32,709 nucleotides of DNA, from contig JAKAEO010000017.1 in NCBI GenBank assembly GCA_021818285.1, positions 1 to 32,709 on the forward strand. The letters are read 5' to 3'. Every line of letters starts with the position of its first letter. Positions within the stretch are counted from its first letter, which is position 1. Both the position numbers and the translations under genes were made by a program. This DNA is from Myxococcales bacterium (lineage in GTDB: Bacteria; Myxococcota; Myxococcia; Myxococcales; Anaeromyxobacteraceae). The notes beneath the pieces were generated by a model. That model was not told where the DNA came from and ran no database searches. It worked only from the letters and a program-made list of their open reading frames with translations. Shown in pieces: positions 14,864 through 23,902 of the stretch.

Positions 14864-16345
14864 TCAGGCCGCCGTGCCGGGGGCCGGATCGGCCGCCGGC
14901 GCGGGCGCCGAGAGCCGCCGCATCAGCGGCAGCATCGCCACCGCGACCAGCGTCCCCACCGCCGCCACCAGCCCCAGGCCGGTGAAGAGCCGGGTGTAGA
15001 GCGGGAGGGTCGCCACCGGGTCGGAGACGTTGGCCGGGACGCTGGCGAAGTTGGCGACGTAGCTGCCCAGGTACTGGGAGAGGCCGGTGGCCAGGAACCA
15101 CAGCCCCATGGTGAAGCCGCGCAGCCGGGGCCCGACGTAGCGGGCCACCATGGCGAGCCCCAGGCCGCTGATGAGCAGCTCGCCCAGCGAGTAGAGGCCG
15201 TAGCCGGCGACCATCCACCAGACCGAGACCTTCCCGCCGTCGGCGAACCGGCCCGAGATCCCGAAGAGGAAGAAGCCCAGGGCCAGCACCACGAAGCCCA
15301 GGGCGAACTTGGCGGCGATGGAGAGGTCGCCGCCGGCCCGGGCGCGCCGCTCGTAGGCCCAGGCCACCACCGGCCCGAGCAGGAAGATCCAGATGGGGTT
15401 CAGCGCCTGGAGCTGCCCGGGCGGGATCACGTAGCCGAAGAGGAAGCGCAGGTCGACGTTGCGCAGGGCGAAGAGGGTCAGCGAGGTGGACATCTGCTGG
15501 TAGAAGATGAAGAAGAGGATGCCCTGGGCGGTGAGCAGGAAGACCGCGGCCAGCCCGCGCCGCTCGGCGGCGTCGCCGCGGGCCATGAGCAGGCCGAAGA
15601 TCGCCAGCATCCCGGCCCCGGCGATCCAGACCACGGCGCGGGCCAGCGCCAGGCTCTGCACCACCACGGTGACGAAACCGACGGCGGCGGCGCCGGCGAC
15701 CAGCACCAGCAGGAGCTTGCGGCGGTCGAGCGGCGCGAAGTCGGGCGGCGAGCCGACGTGGGCCAGGTGGCGCCCCATCAGCCGGTAGTTCACCACCCCG
15801 AGCAGCAGCCCGGCGGCGCAGACGGCGAAGGCGGCGTTCCAGCCCACCCAGATGGCGATGAGCGGCGTGAGGATCTGGGAGAAGGTCGCGCCGACGTTCA
15901 CGGACATGTAGTAGAGGGTGAAGGCGCTGTCGATGCGCGACGGCTCCCCCTCGTAGACCTTGGAGACCAGGTTCGCGGGGTTGGCCTTGAAGAAGCCGTT
16001 GCCCACCGCCACCACCCCCAGGGCCACGAAGAGCGGGGCGCCGGGGATGGCGAGCAGCACGTAGCCCGCCGCCAGCACCAGGGCCCCGAGCACCGTCATC
16101 CGGCGCGTGCCCAGCACCCGGTCCCCCAGCCAGCCGCCCACCGAGGGGGCGGCGTAGACCAGGGCGGTGAAGGCGCCGAAGGTGAGGTTGGCGCGGTCGT
16201 CGGTGTAGCCGAGCCGCTGCACCATGTAGAGCAGCACCACGGCGGTCATGCCGTAGTAGCCGAAGCGCTCCCACATCTCGACGAGGAACAGGGCGGTGAA
16301 GGCGCGGCGGCGGGTGCCCGCCGCGCCGGCGGTCGATCCGGTCAT
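14864..16345 (-). CDS. POT-family proton-coupled peptide transporter
   Basis: The product is 493 residues, a polytopic inner-membrane protein of the major facilitator superfamily. The proton-dependent oligopeptide transporter signature ExxERFxYYG is present as [10 protein letters not shown] (residues 23-32), with the acidic and basic residues known to couple proton and di-/tripeptide uptake. Further family features are [13 protein letters not shown] after helix 3 and the [12 protein letters not shown] segment. The hydrophobic pattern suits 12-14 helices. The ATG at 16345 is 14 codons before the first conserved residues. The gene stands alone on its strand between acnA and a small hypothetical gene, and nothing around it indicates a special substrate. 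Confidence 0.92.
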   Translation of the reverse strand: MTGSTAGAAGTRRRAFTALFLVEMWERFGYYGMTAVVLLYMVQRLGYTDDRANLTFGAFTALVYAAPSVGGWLGDRVLGTRRMTVLGALVLAAGYVLLAIPGAPLFVALGVVAVGNGFFKANPANLVSKVYEGEPSRIDSAFTLYYMSVNVGATFSQILTPLIAIWVGWNAAFAVCAAGLLLGVVNYRLMGRHLAHVGSPPDFAPLDRRKLLLVLVAGAAAVGFVTVVVQSLALARAVVWIAGAGMLAIFGLLMARGDAAERRGLAAVFLLTAQGILFFIFYQQMSTSLTLFALRNVDLRFLFGYVIPPGQLQALNPIWIFLLGPVVAWAYERRARAGGDLSIAAKFALGFVVLALGFFLFGISGRFADGGKVSVWWMVAGYGLYSLGELLISGLGLAMVARYVGPRLRGFTMGLWFLATGLSQYLGSYVANFASVPANVSDPVATLPLYTRLFTGLGLVAAVGTLVAVAMLPLMRRLSAPAPAADPAPGTAA

Positions 16346-16435
16346 GGGGGCGCAATCTACGCGAAGCCGGGCGGCGGGGCGATCCCGCCCGCTGGCGGTC
16401 CGGATCGACCGGGCCGGCCCGCGGCGATCGCCCGG

Positions 16436-16609
16436 CTAGTACTCGATGACGACGACGGTGGAGGGGCGGTGCCCGTCCCGGCCGGGGGCGCGCCCCGGGC
16501 CGGGCTCCGGCACCGGCCCGGGCTCGTCGACCTGCAGGACCGGGCGCTGCTCCGCCTCGCGCTCCCGGCGGCGCCGCTCGATCTCCTCGATCATCCAGGT
16601 CGGGGTCAT
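16436..16609 (-). CDS. 57-residue hypothetical protein
   Basis: A short open frame with an ATG at 16609 and GGGAGG about six bases upstream. The product begins MTPTWMIEEIERRRREREAE, a strongly charged segment likely to be helical, followed by a Pro/Gly-rich tail (EPGPVPEPGPGRAPG) ending in VVVIEY. There are no cysteines, signal peptide or membrane segment. The good ribosome-binding site and the amphipathic helix argue that it is real, although it is too short to assign. It is divergent from the methyltransferase gene at 16748 and lies 90 bases upstream of the POT gene start. Confidence 0.5.
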   Translation of the reverse strand: MTPTWMIEEIERRRREREAEQRPVLQVDEPGPVPEPGPGRAPGRDGHRPSTVVVIEY

Positions 16610-16747
16610 GGCAGCCTCCCGAGGCCTCTCCTGGCCGGTTGGAGCCACCCGCCCGGCCGAGGAGCCTGCCCTCTCGAACCGATGGACGCGGCCCGGGGTG
16701 CGGCCATTCAAGGCGGAGGCGGCCGTTGGGGTAATCTCCCAGGGAGC

Positions 16748-17377
16748 ATGGCCGCTTCCAGCCCCTGGACCCTGGTCCCCGCCGCCGAGTACGAGGCCCA
16801 CATGGGGCCGGGCGGCGCCGACCAGCTCCGTCCCCTCGCCGCCATCCTGGCCGCGGCGCTGCGCGACCTGCGGCCGGCCCGGCTGCTGGTCCTGGGAGTC
16901 GCCACCGGCAACGGCCTGGAGGCGGTGGACCCCGCGGTGACGGAGCGCGTCGTCGGCCTGGACCTGAACCTCCAGTACCTGGCGGTGGCGCGCCAGCGCC
17001 ACATGCGGCTCGGACCCCGGCTCGAGCTGTACTGCCAGGACGCGGCGCGCGCCGACCTCGCCGAGGGCGGCTTCGACCTGGCCTGGGCCGGGCTGTTCCT
17101 GGAGCACGTCGAGCCCGCGGCGGTGGTGGCGCGCGTCGCCCGCTGGCTCGCCCCCGGGGGCTCGCTGGTGGCGGCGCTGCAGCTGCCGCCGGCGGGGGAG
17201 CCGCCGCCGAGCCGCTTCGCGTCGGTGCGCGGGGTCGCCGAGGCGATGCGGCTGGTCCCGCCGGGGGAGCTCGCGGCGCTGGCCTCGACCGCGGGCCTCC
17301 TGCCGCGCCAGGCCTGGGAGGTTGCCATCGGCCGGGGCGCCCGGCTGCACGTCTGCCGCTGGGTCCGGCCGAAATAG
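16748..17377 (+). CDS. class I SAM-dependent methyltransferase
   Basis: The product is 209 residues with a Rossmann-like methyltransferase core. Motif I is LLVLGVATGNG (about 46-56), the acidic strand-2 end is VVGLDLN (about 67-73), and later elements are FDLAWAGLFLEHV and WLAPGGSLVAALQLP (motif V/VI region). These are the family's SAM-binding and core strands. The substrate is unknown; the sequence fits the broad Methyltransf_11/25 groups that modify small molecules. The ATG at 16748 is preferred because the conserved-looking N-terminus (WTLVPAAEYEAHMG) starts right after it, although the purine-rich stretch before it is very close. An ATG at 16682 is an alternative. The zinc-ribbon/PspC gene follows 38 bases downstream on the same strand. 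Confidence 0.78.
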   Translation: MAASSPWTLVPAAEYEAHMGPGGADQLRPLAAILAAALRDLRPARLLVLGVATGNGLEAVDPAVTERVVGLDLNLQYLAVARQRHMRLGPRLELYCQDAARADLAEGGFDLAWAGLFLEHVEPAAVVARVARWLAPGGSLVAALQLPPAGEPPPSRFASVRGVAEAMRLVPPGELAALASTAGLLPRQAWEVAIGRGARLHVCRWVRPK

Positions 17378-17415
17378 GCCGGCGACCGGCGCGTAGGGAA
17401 GGCGAGGAGGTCCGC

Positions 17416-17751
17416 ATGATCTGTCCGTTCTGCCGCACCGAGAACAGGCCCGGAGCGGTGAAGTGCGCCGCCTGCGGGAGCTGGATGACCGAGGGGCCGC
17501 CGGTGCGGGAGTGGGTGCGCCCGCGCTCCGGCCGGATGATCGCCGGCGTCTGCCGGGGGCTCGCCGACCGGTTCGGCCTGCCGGTGGCGGCGCTGCGCAT
17601 CGCCTTCCTGCTGTCGCTCTTCCTCTGGGGCGGCGGCTTCGTCGTCTACATCGCCTGCTGGATCGGGATGCCCAACGCCCCGCTGCCGCTGCCGACCACC
17701 GTGGCCCCGCCGCAGCCGGCGCCGCACGGGAACGGCGGGACGGGCGCGTAG
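17416..17751 (+). CDS. zinc-ribbon and PspC-domain membrane protein
   Basis: The product is 111 residues. An N-terminal zinc ribbon (CPFC and CAAC, residues 3-20) is followed by a PspC domain (about 35-80). The latter has the typical RSGRMIAGVCRGLADRFGLP start and a single hydrophobic helix (AFLLSLFLWGGGFVVYIACW), ending in the IGMPN boundary. The tail is Pro/Ala-rich. PspC proteins sit in the inner membrane and in some bacteria sense envelope stress, but this small form lacks the PspA/B partners nearby, so a role in stress is only suggested by family. A clear GAGGAGG site precedes the ATG. The gene is convergent with the membrane protein ending at 17822. Confidence 0.85.
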   Translation: MICPFCRTENRPGAVKCAACGSWMTEGPPVREWVRPRSGRMIAGVCRGLADRFGLPVAALRIAFLLSLFLWGGGFVVYIACWIGMPNAPLPLPTTVAPPQPAPHGNGGTGA

Positions 17752-17787
17752 CAGGCCGTCCGCCGCTTCCGCGGTCTCCGGTGATCC

Positions 17788-17802
17788 GCGGTCGCGGACC
17801 GC
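17788..17802. repeat. inverted repeat in a convergent intergenic gap
   Basis: GCGGTC-GCG-GACCGC forms a six-base stem with a three-base loop in the 70-base gap between two convergent genes. No T-tract is present, so it is only a possible bidirectional termination aid. Confidence 0.25.
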
Positions 17803-17821
17803 GCGCCGGAGGGCCGCGCCG

Positions 17822-18451
17822 TCAGAAGGCGAGGGCGAGCCCCGCGGACCCCCCGGCGCCGCTGCCGGGGAGGAGCGGCGCGACGAAGAGGCCGAGGCGC
17901 GGGCGCGGCGGCGCCTCGGCGAACGCCCGCTCCAGCTCCCGGTGGCGGCGCCCCGGGAAGGTGAAGGGGAGGACGACGCCGGCGACGCGGGAGGCGACGA
18001 GGACGGCGGCGCCGACCTGCATCGCGCCGACGGCCCGGCTGCGCATGCGGTCGTACTCCGGGTCGCCGCTGCCGGCGGCCGAGACCACCAGCATCACCAG
18101 GCCGGTGCCCACGGTGACGTAGCCCACCAGGTCGGCGCCGAGGAGCCAGCCGCCGCGCCCGTCGCCCGACAGGAGCGAGCCCAGCCCGAGGCCCGGGAAG
18201 AAGTTGACCACCGGCGCCCACCAGACCGGCCCCTCCTTCAGCGACTCGAGGAGCCGAGCCCGCGCCGGCCCGTCCAGGTCCAGGAGGCGGGGGTCCGTCC
18301 GGGCGCGCTCGCCGGCCTCCCGGGGCCCGATGGCCCGCAGCTCCGCGGCCAGCGCCGGGACCGGGTCGGCCCCCGGCGGCCCGGCCTGCGCCCTCGCCGC
18401 GAGGGGGAGCGCGGCCAGCGCCGCGGCGAGCAGCCAGGGGACCCGGGCCAC
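17822..18451 (-). CDS. secreted/membrane hypothetical protein with signal peptide
   Basis: The product is about 209 residues. It starts with a signal peptide (VPWLLAAALAALPLAARAQAG, cleavage likely after ARA). Then come an acidic/Arg-rich helical part (about 25-75), two or three hydrophobic segments (WWAPVVNFFPGLGLGSLL, YVTVGTGLVMLVVSAAG, MQVGAAVLVASRVAGVVLPF) and a Pro/Arg-rich end closing with GSAGLALAF. The motif FFPGLGLGSLLSGD loosely recalls P13- and DUF5683-like small membrane proteins, but this is not a firm assignment. The start is uncertain: the GTG at 18451 gives the complete signal peptide but lacks a visible ribosome-binding site, and no ATG is available nearby. It lies just downstream of the Ehr-like operon, with a 92-base gap, and may be read from it. 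Confidence 0.55.
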   Translation of the reverse strand: MARVPWLLAAALAALPLAARAQAGPPGADPVPALAAELRAIGPREAGERARTDPRLLDLDGPARARLLESLKEGPVWWAPVVNFFPGLGLGSLLSGDGRGGWLLGADLVGYVTVGTGLVMLVVSAAGSGDPEYDRMRSRAVGAMQVGAAVLVASRVAGVVLPFTFPGRRHRELERAFAEAPPRPRLGLFVAPLLPGSGAGGSAGLALAF

Positions 18452-18543
18452 GGGAACACGGTAACAGGGCGACGGGATCAGGATGCGCGCGGAGGGGTGC
18501 GCACTTCGTCGCGCCTCCCGCGGGGGCCCGGGCCGCTCCCCGG

Positions 18544-19377
18544 TCACCCCACCGTCGGCTCGGCTTCGAGGATGCCGGTGGACGCGAGCCGGAGCTGGTC
18601 TCCCTCGACGCGGCCGAGGAGGCGCAGCAGGCCGTCCAGCACCGTGACCGGGTGGGGCGGGCAGCCGGGGACGTAGAGGTCCACCGGGACGCCGAGGTCG
18701 GGGGCGACGGCGTCCAGGCCGCCGGCGCACACCGGGCTGCCGGCGAAGGGGCCGCCGGAGATGGCGCAGGCCCCCACCGCCACGAGCAGGCGCGGCGCCG
18801 GCGTCGCCTCCCAGGTCTTGCGCAGCGCCGTTCGCATGTTCTCCGAGATCGGGCCGGTGACCACCAGGCCGTCGGCGTGGCGCGGCGAGGCCACGAACTG
18901 GATGCCGAAGCGGGAGAGGTCGAACTGGATGTTGCCGGCGGCGTTCAGCTCCGCCTCGCAGCCGTTGCAGCCGGCCGCCGAGACCTGCCGGAGCTTCAGC
19001 GACCGCCCGAAGAGCCGCCTCGCCTTCTCGTCGACGGCCCGGGCCAGCAGCGGCGCGTCGCCCCTCGCCAGGAGCTCCTCGCGCCCGCGCATCGAGAGCC
19101 GGTAGTCCCGGGTGAAGGCGACGGCCCCCTCCGGGCAGGCCTCCTGGCACAGGCCGCAGAAGGTGCAGCGCCCCAGGTCGATGCGGAGGTCCGGGCCGCC
19201 GGCGCCCAGCACCGCCTCGGTGGGGCAGACCTCGGCGCAGGCGGCGCAGCCCGCGCCGCAGCGCGCCGGGTCGAGCGCCGGCCGGCCGCGGTAGCGCTCC
19301 GGGAAGCGGGCCGGGCCGCCGGGGTAGGCGATGGTCTGGTGGCCGATGCGCAGCCGGGTTCGCAGGTAGGGGATCAC
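18544..19377 (-). CDS. ferredoxin-HycG/NuoB-like small subunit fusion of an Ehr-like complex
   Basis: The product is 277 residues. The N-terminal 120 residues are a two-cluster ferredoxin domain like HycF/NuoI: CGAGCAACAEVCP (about 39-51), an unusual CX3CX2CX3CP, and the standard CTFCGLCQEACP (about 70-85). The rest is the 20-kDa NuoB/HycG-type subunit, with CNGC (Cys137/140), VGACAISGG and VPGCPPHPV supplying ligands for the cluster nearest the active site. Hydrogenase-4 operons usually encode the two parts separately, so this is a gene fusion. It should pass electrons between a soluble partner and the large subunit on the cytoplasmic face of the membrane. The GTG at 19377 overlaps the stop of the large-subunit gene as GTGA. 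It is the last gene of the operon. Confidence 0.88.
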   Translation of the reverse strand: MIPYLRTRLRIGHQTIAYPGGPARFPERYRGRPALDPARCGAGCAACAEVCPTEAVLGAGGPDLRIDLGRCTFCGLCQEACPEGAVAFTRDYRLSMRGREELLARGDAPLLARAVDEKARRLFGRSLKLRQVSAAGCNGCEAELNAAGNIQFDLSRFGIQFVASPRHADGLVVTGPISENMRTALRKTWEATPAPRLLVAVGACAISGGPFAGSPVCAGGLDAVAPDLGVPVDLYVPGCPPHPVTVLDGLLRLLGRVEGDQLRLASTGILEAEPTVG

Positions 19378-20900
19378 AGGTCGTGCCCGCAGTAGGAGAG
19401 GTTGAAGCTCTTGTTGCAGAGCGGGAAGTCGCTGATCTGCTCCCCGCGCAGCGCCAGCTGGAGCCCCATCCAGTTGTGGAAGGAGGGGTCCACCACCTTG
19501 TAGCGGGCGAAGCGGCCGTCCGGGCCGGTGGCGACGGCGTGGCAGATCTCGCCGCGCCAGCCCTCCACCAGCGACACCGCCAGCCGCCCCGGGCGGAGCG
19601 GCGCCGGCCCCGCCCGGACCGGCCCGGGCGGCAGGGTGCGCAGCGCCTCCACCACGAAGGCGGCGCTGCGCGCCGACTCGCCGAAGCGCACCAGGGCCCG
19701 GGCCTGGACGTCCCCGTCCTCGGCGGTGACCGGCTCCAGGGCGGCGGCCGGAGGGCCGAAGGGGTGGGTGCGGCGCGCGTCCACCAGGAGGCCGCAGGCG
19801 CGCCCGGCCGGCCCCACCAGCCCGAGCTGGCGCGCGGTGGCCCGGTCCACCTTCCCGGTCCCGTCGGTGCGGTTGCGCACCGACGGGCTCTCGAAGAAGA
19901 GGTTCACCGACAGCTCCACCCGCTCCCAGGCGTCGGCCATCCGCGCCGCCAGCCGCGTCGCCGCGGCGCCGGGGAGGTCGAAGCGGACGCCGCCCGGCAC
20001 CACCAGGCCGCGGCCGAAGCGGTTGCCGCAGATCTCGGAGAGGGCGTTCAGGAACTCGGCGCGCAGGGCGCCGCAGAAGCTGGCGGTGGGGAGGTAGCCG
20101 ACGTCCCCGGCCAGCATCCCCAGGTCGCCGACGTGGTTGGCGAGCCGCTCCAGCTCCAGCGCCACCGCCCGCAGCGCCTGGGCGCGGGGCGGGGCCTCGA
20201 CGCCGGCCAGCCCCTCGGCGGCGCGCGCGTGGGCCAGGGCGTGGCCCACCGCGGTGTCGCCGGCGATCGACTCGACCAGCCCCACCGTCCGCGCCGTCGG
20301 GCCGCCGGCCAGCATCCGCTCGGCGGCGCGGTGCTGGTAGCCGAGCGAGATCTCCAGGTGGAAGACGTGCTCGCCGTGGCACTGGAAGCGGAAGTGGCCG
20401 GGCTCGATGATGCCGGCGTGCACCGGGCCCACCGCCACCTCGTGCACCTCCTCGCCCTCCACCGCGAAGAAGGGGGTGTCGCCGGGAATCTCGGGCCACG
20501 GCTCGGTCCGCCCGAAGGCGTCCCCCGCCGTCCCCCCGAGCCGGTGCTCGAAGCGCACCGGCTTGAGCCAGGGGTGGCCCGCCGGCAGGACGCCGTACTG
20601 CTCGGCCAGCTCCCGCTCGAAGAGCTGGGTGGCGGGGCACTCGGCCGCCAGCGAGGGCAGCGAGGGGCCGGGGCGGGTGGAGAGCAGCCCCAGCGTGCCG
20701 CCGGCGTCGTTGGCCAGGACCGCGGTGAGGAGCACCGCGCCCGCCTCCCCGGCCGGCTCGGCGCCGTAGTAGGCGCAGAGCCGCGCGCCGGCGGTGAGCG
20801 AGTCGGCGACGAGCCCCTGGAAGTCGTCGGCGGGCAGCAGCGGCACCTCGGCGGCCGGGACCGCCTCGCCGTTCCGCACGTGCAGGATCCGGGTCGGCAT
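19374..20900 (-). CDS. HycE/NuoCD-like large subunit without Ni-Fe ligands
   Basis: The product is 508 residues: an N-terminal NuoC-like domain (to about 125, with LFERELAEQYGVLPAGHPWL) fused to a NuoD/HycE-like domain starting near FRFQCHGEHVFHLEISLGYQHR. In true group 4 hydrogenases two CxxC pairs hold the Ni-Fe centre. Here the first site reads LVESIAGDTAVGHALA (about 208-223) with no cysteine. The C-terminus ends PLCNKSFNLSYCGHDL, with two cysteines nine residues apart, no CxxC pair and no tail for protease processing. The protein therefore cannot build a normal Ni-Fe site, which matches energy-converting-hydrogenase-related (Ehr) complexes and complex I. The ATG is at 20900, four bases after the HyfF-like stop. 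Its substrate is unknown. Confidence 0.88.
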   Translation of the reverse strand: MPTRILHVRNGEAVPAAEVPLLPADDFQGLVADSLTAGARLCAYYGAEPAGEAGAVLLTAVLANDAGGTLGLLSTRPGPSLPSLAAECPATQLFERELAEQYGVLPAGHPWLKPVRFEHRLGGTAGDAFGRTEPWPEIPGDTPFFAVEGEEVHEVAVGPVHAGIIEPGHFRFQCHGEHVFHLEISLGYQHRAAERMLAGGPTARTVGLVESIAGDTAVGHALAHARAAEGLAGVEAPPRAQALRAVALELERLANHVGDLGMLAGDVGYLPTASFCGALRAEFLNALSEICGNRFGRGLVVPGGVRFDLPGAAATRLAARMADAWERVELSVNLFFESPSVRNRTDGTGKVDRATARQLGLVGPAGRACGLLVDARRTHPFGPPAAALEPVTAEDGDVQARALVRFGESARSAAFVVEALRTLPPGPVRAGPAPLRPGRLAVSLVEGWRGEICHAVATGPDGRFARYKVVDPSFHNWMGLQLALRGEQISDFPLCNKSFNLSYCGHDL

Positions 20901-20904
20901 CTGG

Positions 20905-22329
<1,425 letters not shown>

Positions 22330-22332
22330 GGC

Positions 22333-22980
22333 TCAGTCCTTGAGCGCCGAGAGCTTCCCCGTGTCCAGGGAGGAGAACTCGCGGTTGATGTGGAACATGA
22401 CGATGCCCATGACGAACACCGCCGCGAACAGGTCGAGGAGCACGCCGGCCTCCACCATCACCGGCATGAAGTCGCCGAGCAGGACGCCGAAGACGAAGAC
22501 GCCGTTCTCCAGCACCAGGAAGCCCAGCACCTGGGCGACCGCCTTGCGGCGCGAGACCACCAGCAGCAGGCCGGTCCAGACGGTGGAGAGCGAGGTGGGC
22601 ACGAGCAGCATGTGCTTGCCGCCGGTGGGCAGCGGCAGCTCGGAGGCGAAGGCGAAGGCCAGCGCCACCCCGGCCGCGCCCAGCACCAGCGAGGGGACGA
22701 AGCCGACGATGGGCTCCACCTCGCGGCGGATGGCCGCCTCGCGGGTGGCCCAGGCCATCATCCAGGGGATGGCCACGCCCTTCACCAGCAGCGCCCCCAC
22801 CGCCAGCAGCGCCACGTGGGTGACGTCGCTCTGCCCGGTGGCCAGGATCAGCGGCAGCAGGGCGAGCAGCGCGCCCTGCGCGGCCACGGCGCGGATGGCG
22901 GCCTGGAGCCGGCTCGAGGCCAGGACGAAGAAGTCCAGCACCACCACCAGCACGAACACCATGTCGGTCCAGCGGGCCAT
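22333..22980 (-). CDS. HyfE-like membrane subunit (NuoK-related C-terminal part)
   Basis: The product is 215 residues with about seven hydrophobic segments, matching HyfE of hydrogenase 4. The C-terminal half contains the NuoK-like helices with VLGFLVLENGVFVFGV, whose buried glutamate is conserved in the family, and ends in a short charged tail (REFSSLDTGKLSALKD). In complexes of this family HyfE links the antiporter-like subunits with the HyfC/NuoH-like subunit and takes part in the charge pathway across the membrane. The ATG at 22980 has GAGGTG just upstream. A GTG at 22986 that overlaps the previous stop as GTGA is an alternative and would add two residues. Three bases separate its stop from the HyfF-like start. 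Confidence 0.85.
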   Translation of the reverse strand: MARWTDMVFVLVVVLDFFVLASSRLQAAIRAVAAQGALLALLPLILATGQSDVTHVALLAVGALLVKGVAIPWMMAWATREAAIRREVEPIVGFVPSLVLGAAGVALAFAFASELPLPTGGKHMLLVPTSLSTVWTGLLLVVSRRKAVAQVLGFLVLENGVFVFGVLLGDFMPVMVEAGVLLDLFAAVFVMGIVMFHINREFSSLDTGKLSALKD

Positions 22981-22982
22981 GT

Positions 22983-23891
22983 TCACCTCAGGAGGAGGAC
23001 CAGGGCGAAGACCGAGAGCACCGAGGCCCCCACCAGCATCTGCGGCACCCGGGAGAGGCGCAGGCGGGCCATCGCCGACTCCACCAGCCCCACCAGCACC
23101 GCGAAGCCGGCCATCCCCAGGAGGAAGGCGCCGAAGGCGGTCCAGGGGCCGGGGAAGCGGAAGCCCAGCGCCAGCCGGACCACCAGGGCGCCGAAGAGGA
23201 AGAGCTTCAGCGAGGCGCCGTAGAGGATGAAGGCCAGGTCCGGGCCCGAGTGGTCGAGCACCATCACCTCGTGGATCATCGTCAGCTCGAGGTGGGTGTT
23301 GGGGTCGTCCACCGGGATGCGGGAGTTCTCGGCCAGCGCCACCACGAAGAGCGCCAGGGCCACCAGCAGCAGGGCCGGGCCGTCGCTGCGCCAGGCCCCG
23401 GCCAGCCCCTCGCCCAGCATCTGCGAGAGGGAGAGGGCGCCGGTGGCCCGGGCCAGCACCACCAGGCAGAGGAACAGCGCCGGCTCGGCCAGCGAGGCGA
23501 AGGTGACCTCGCGGGCCGCGCCCATGCCCTCGAAGGAGGAGCCGGTGTCGAGGGCCGCCAGGGCGGTGAAGAAGCGGGCCAGCCCGAGCAGGTAGGCGAA
23601 GAGGACGAAGTCGCCGGTGAAGGAGAGGAGCGACGGGGCGCCGCCGAAGGCCATGAGCAGGCCGGCGGTGGCCACCGCCGCCAGCCCCACCACCGGCCCG
23701 GCGCGGAACACCCAGGTGGTGGTGCGGCTGTAGACCGCCCCCTTGGCGAGCAGCCGCCGCAGGTCGAGGTAGGGCTGCAGCAGCGGCGGCCCGGTGCGCC
23801 CCCCGGCGACGGACTTCACGCGGTTGACGACGCCGACGAGCAGCGGCGGCAGGACGAGGAAGGCGGCGAGCTGGAGGAGGGAGAGGAGCAT
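22983..23891 (-). CDS. HyfC/NuoH-like membrane subunit
   Basis: The product is 302 residues, about eight helices. Diagnostic segments are GGRTGPPLLQPYLDLRRLL near the N-terminus, ARFFTALAALDTGSSFEGMG with the adjoining AAREVTFASLAEPAL, and the acidic loop ENSRIPVDDPNTHLEL followed by TMIHEVMVLDHSG. These match the HycD/HyfC/NuoH family, which anchors the soluble redox module and forms the coupling site where electron transfer drives ion movement. The ATG at 23891 gives the usual N-terminus. A GTG at 23906 that overlaps the preceding stop as GTGA is also possible and would add five residues (VNLPP). It lies between the second HyfB-like gene and the HyfE-like gene. Confidence 0.9.
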   Translation of the reverse strand: MLLSLLQLAAFLVLPPLLVGVVNRVKSVAGGRTGPPLLQPYLDLRRLLAKGAVYSRTTTWVFRAGPVVGLAAVATAGLLMAFGGAPSLLSFTGDFVLFAYLLGLARFFTALAALDTGSSFEGMGAAREVTFASLAEPALFLCLVVLARATGALSLSQMLGEGLAGAWRSDGPALLLVALALFVVALAENSRIPVDDPNTHLELTMIHEVMVLDHSGPDLAFILYGASLKLFLFGALVVRLALGFRFPGPWTAFGAFLLGMAGFAVLVGLVESAMARLRLSRVPQMLVGASVLSVFALVLLLR

Positions 23892-23902
23892 GGGCGGGAG
23901 GT

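Noticed and set aside
18238-18459. A 73-codon minus-strand open frame starting with GTG
   Set aside because: It lies out of frame inside the signal-peptide protein gene and lacks any protein-like features; the other frame has a proper signal peptide and membrane helices.
19374-20900. Calling the large subunit a functional [NiFe] hydrogenase or formate hydrogenlyase subunit
   Set aside because: Both Ni-Fe CxxC pairs are missing, so only the structural relationship is supported.
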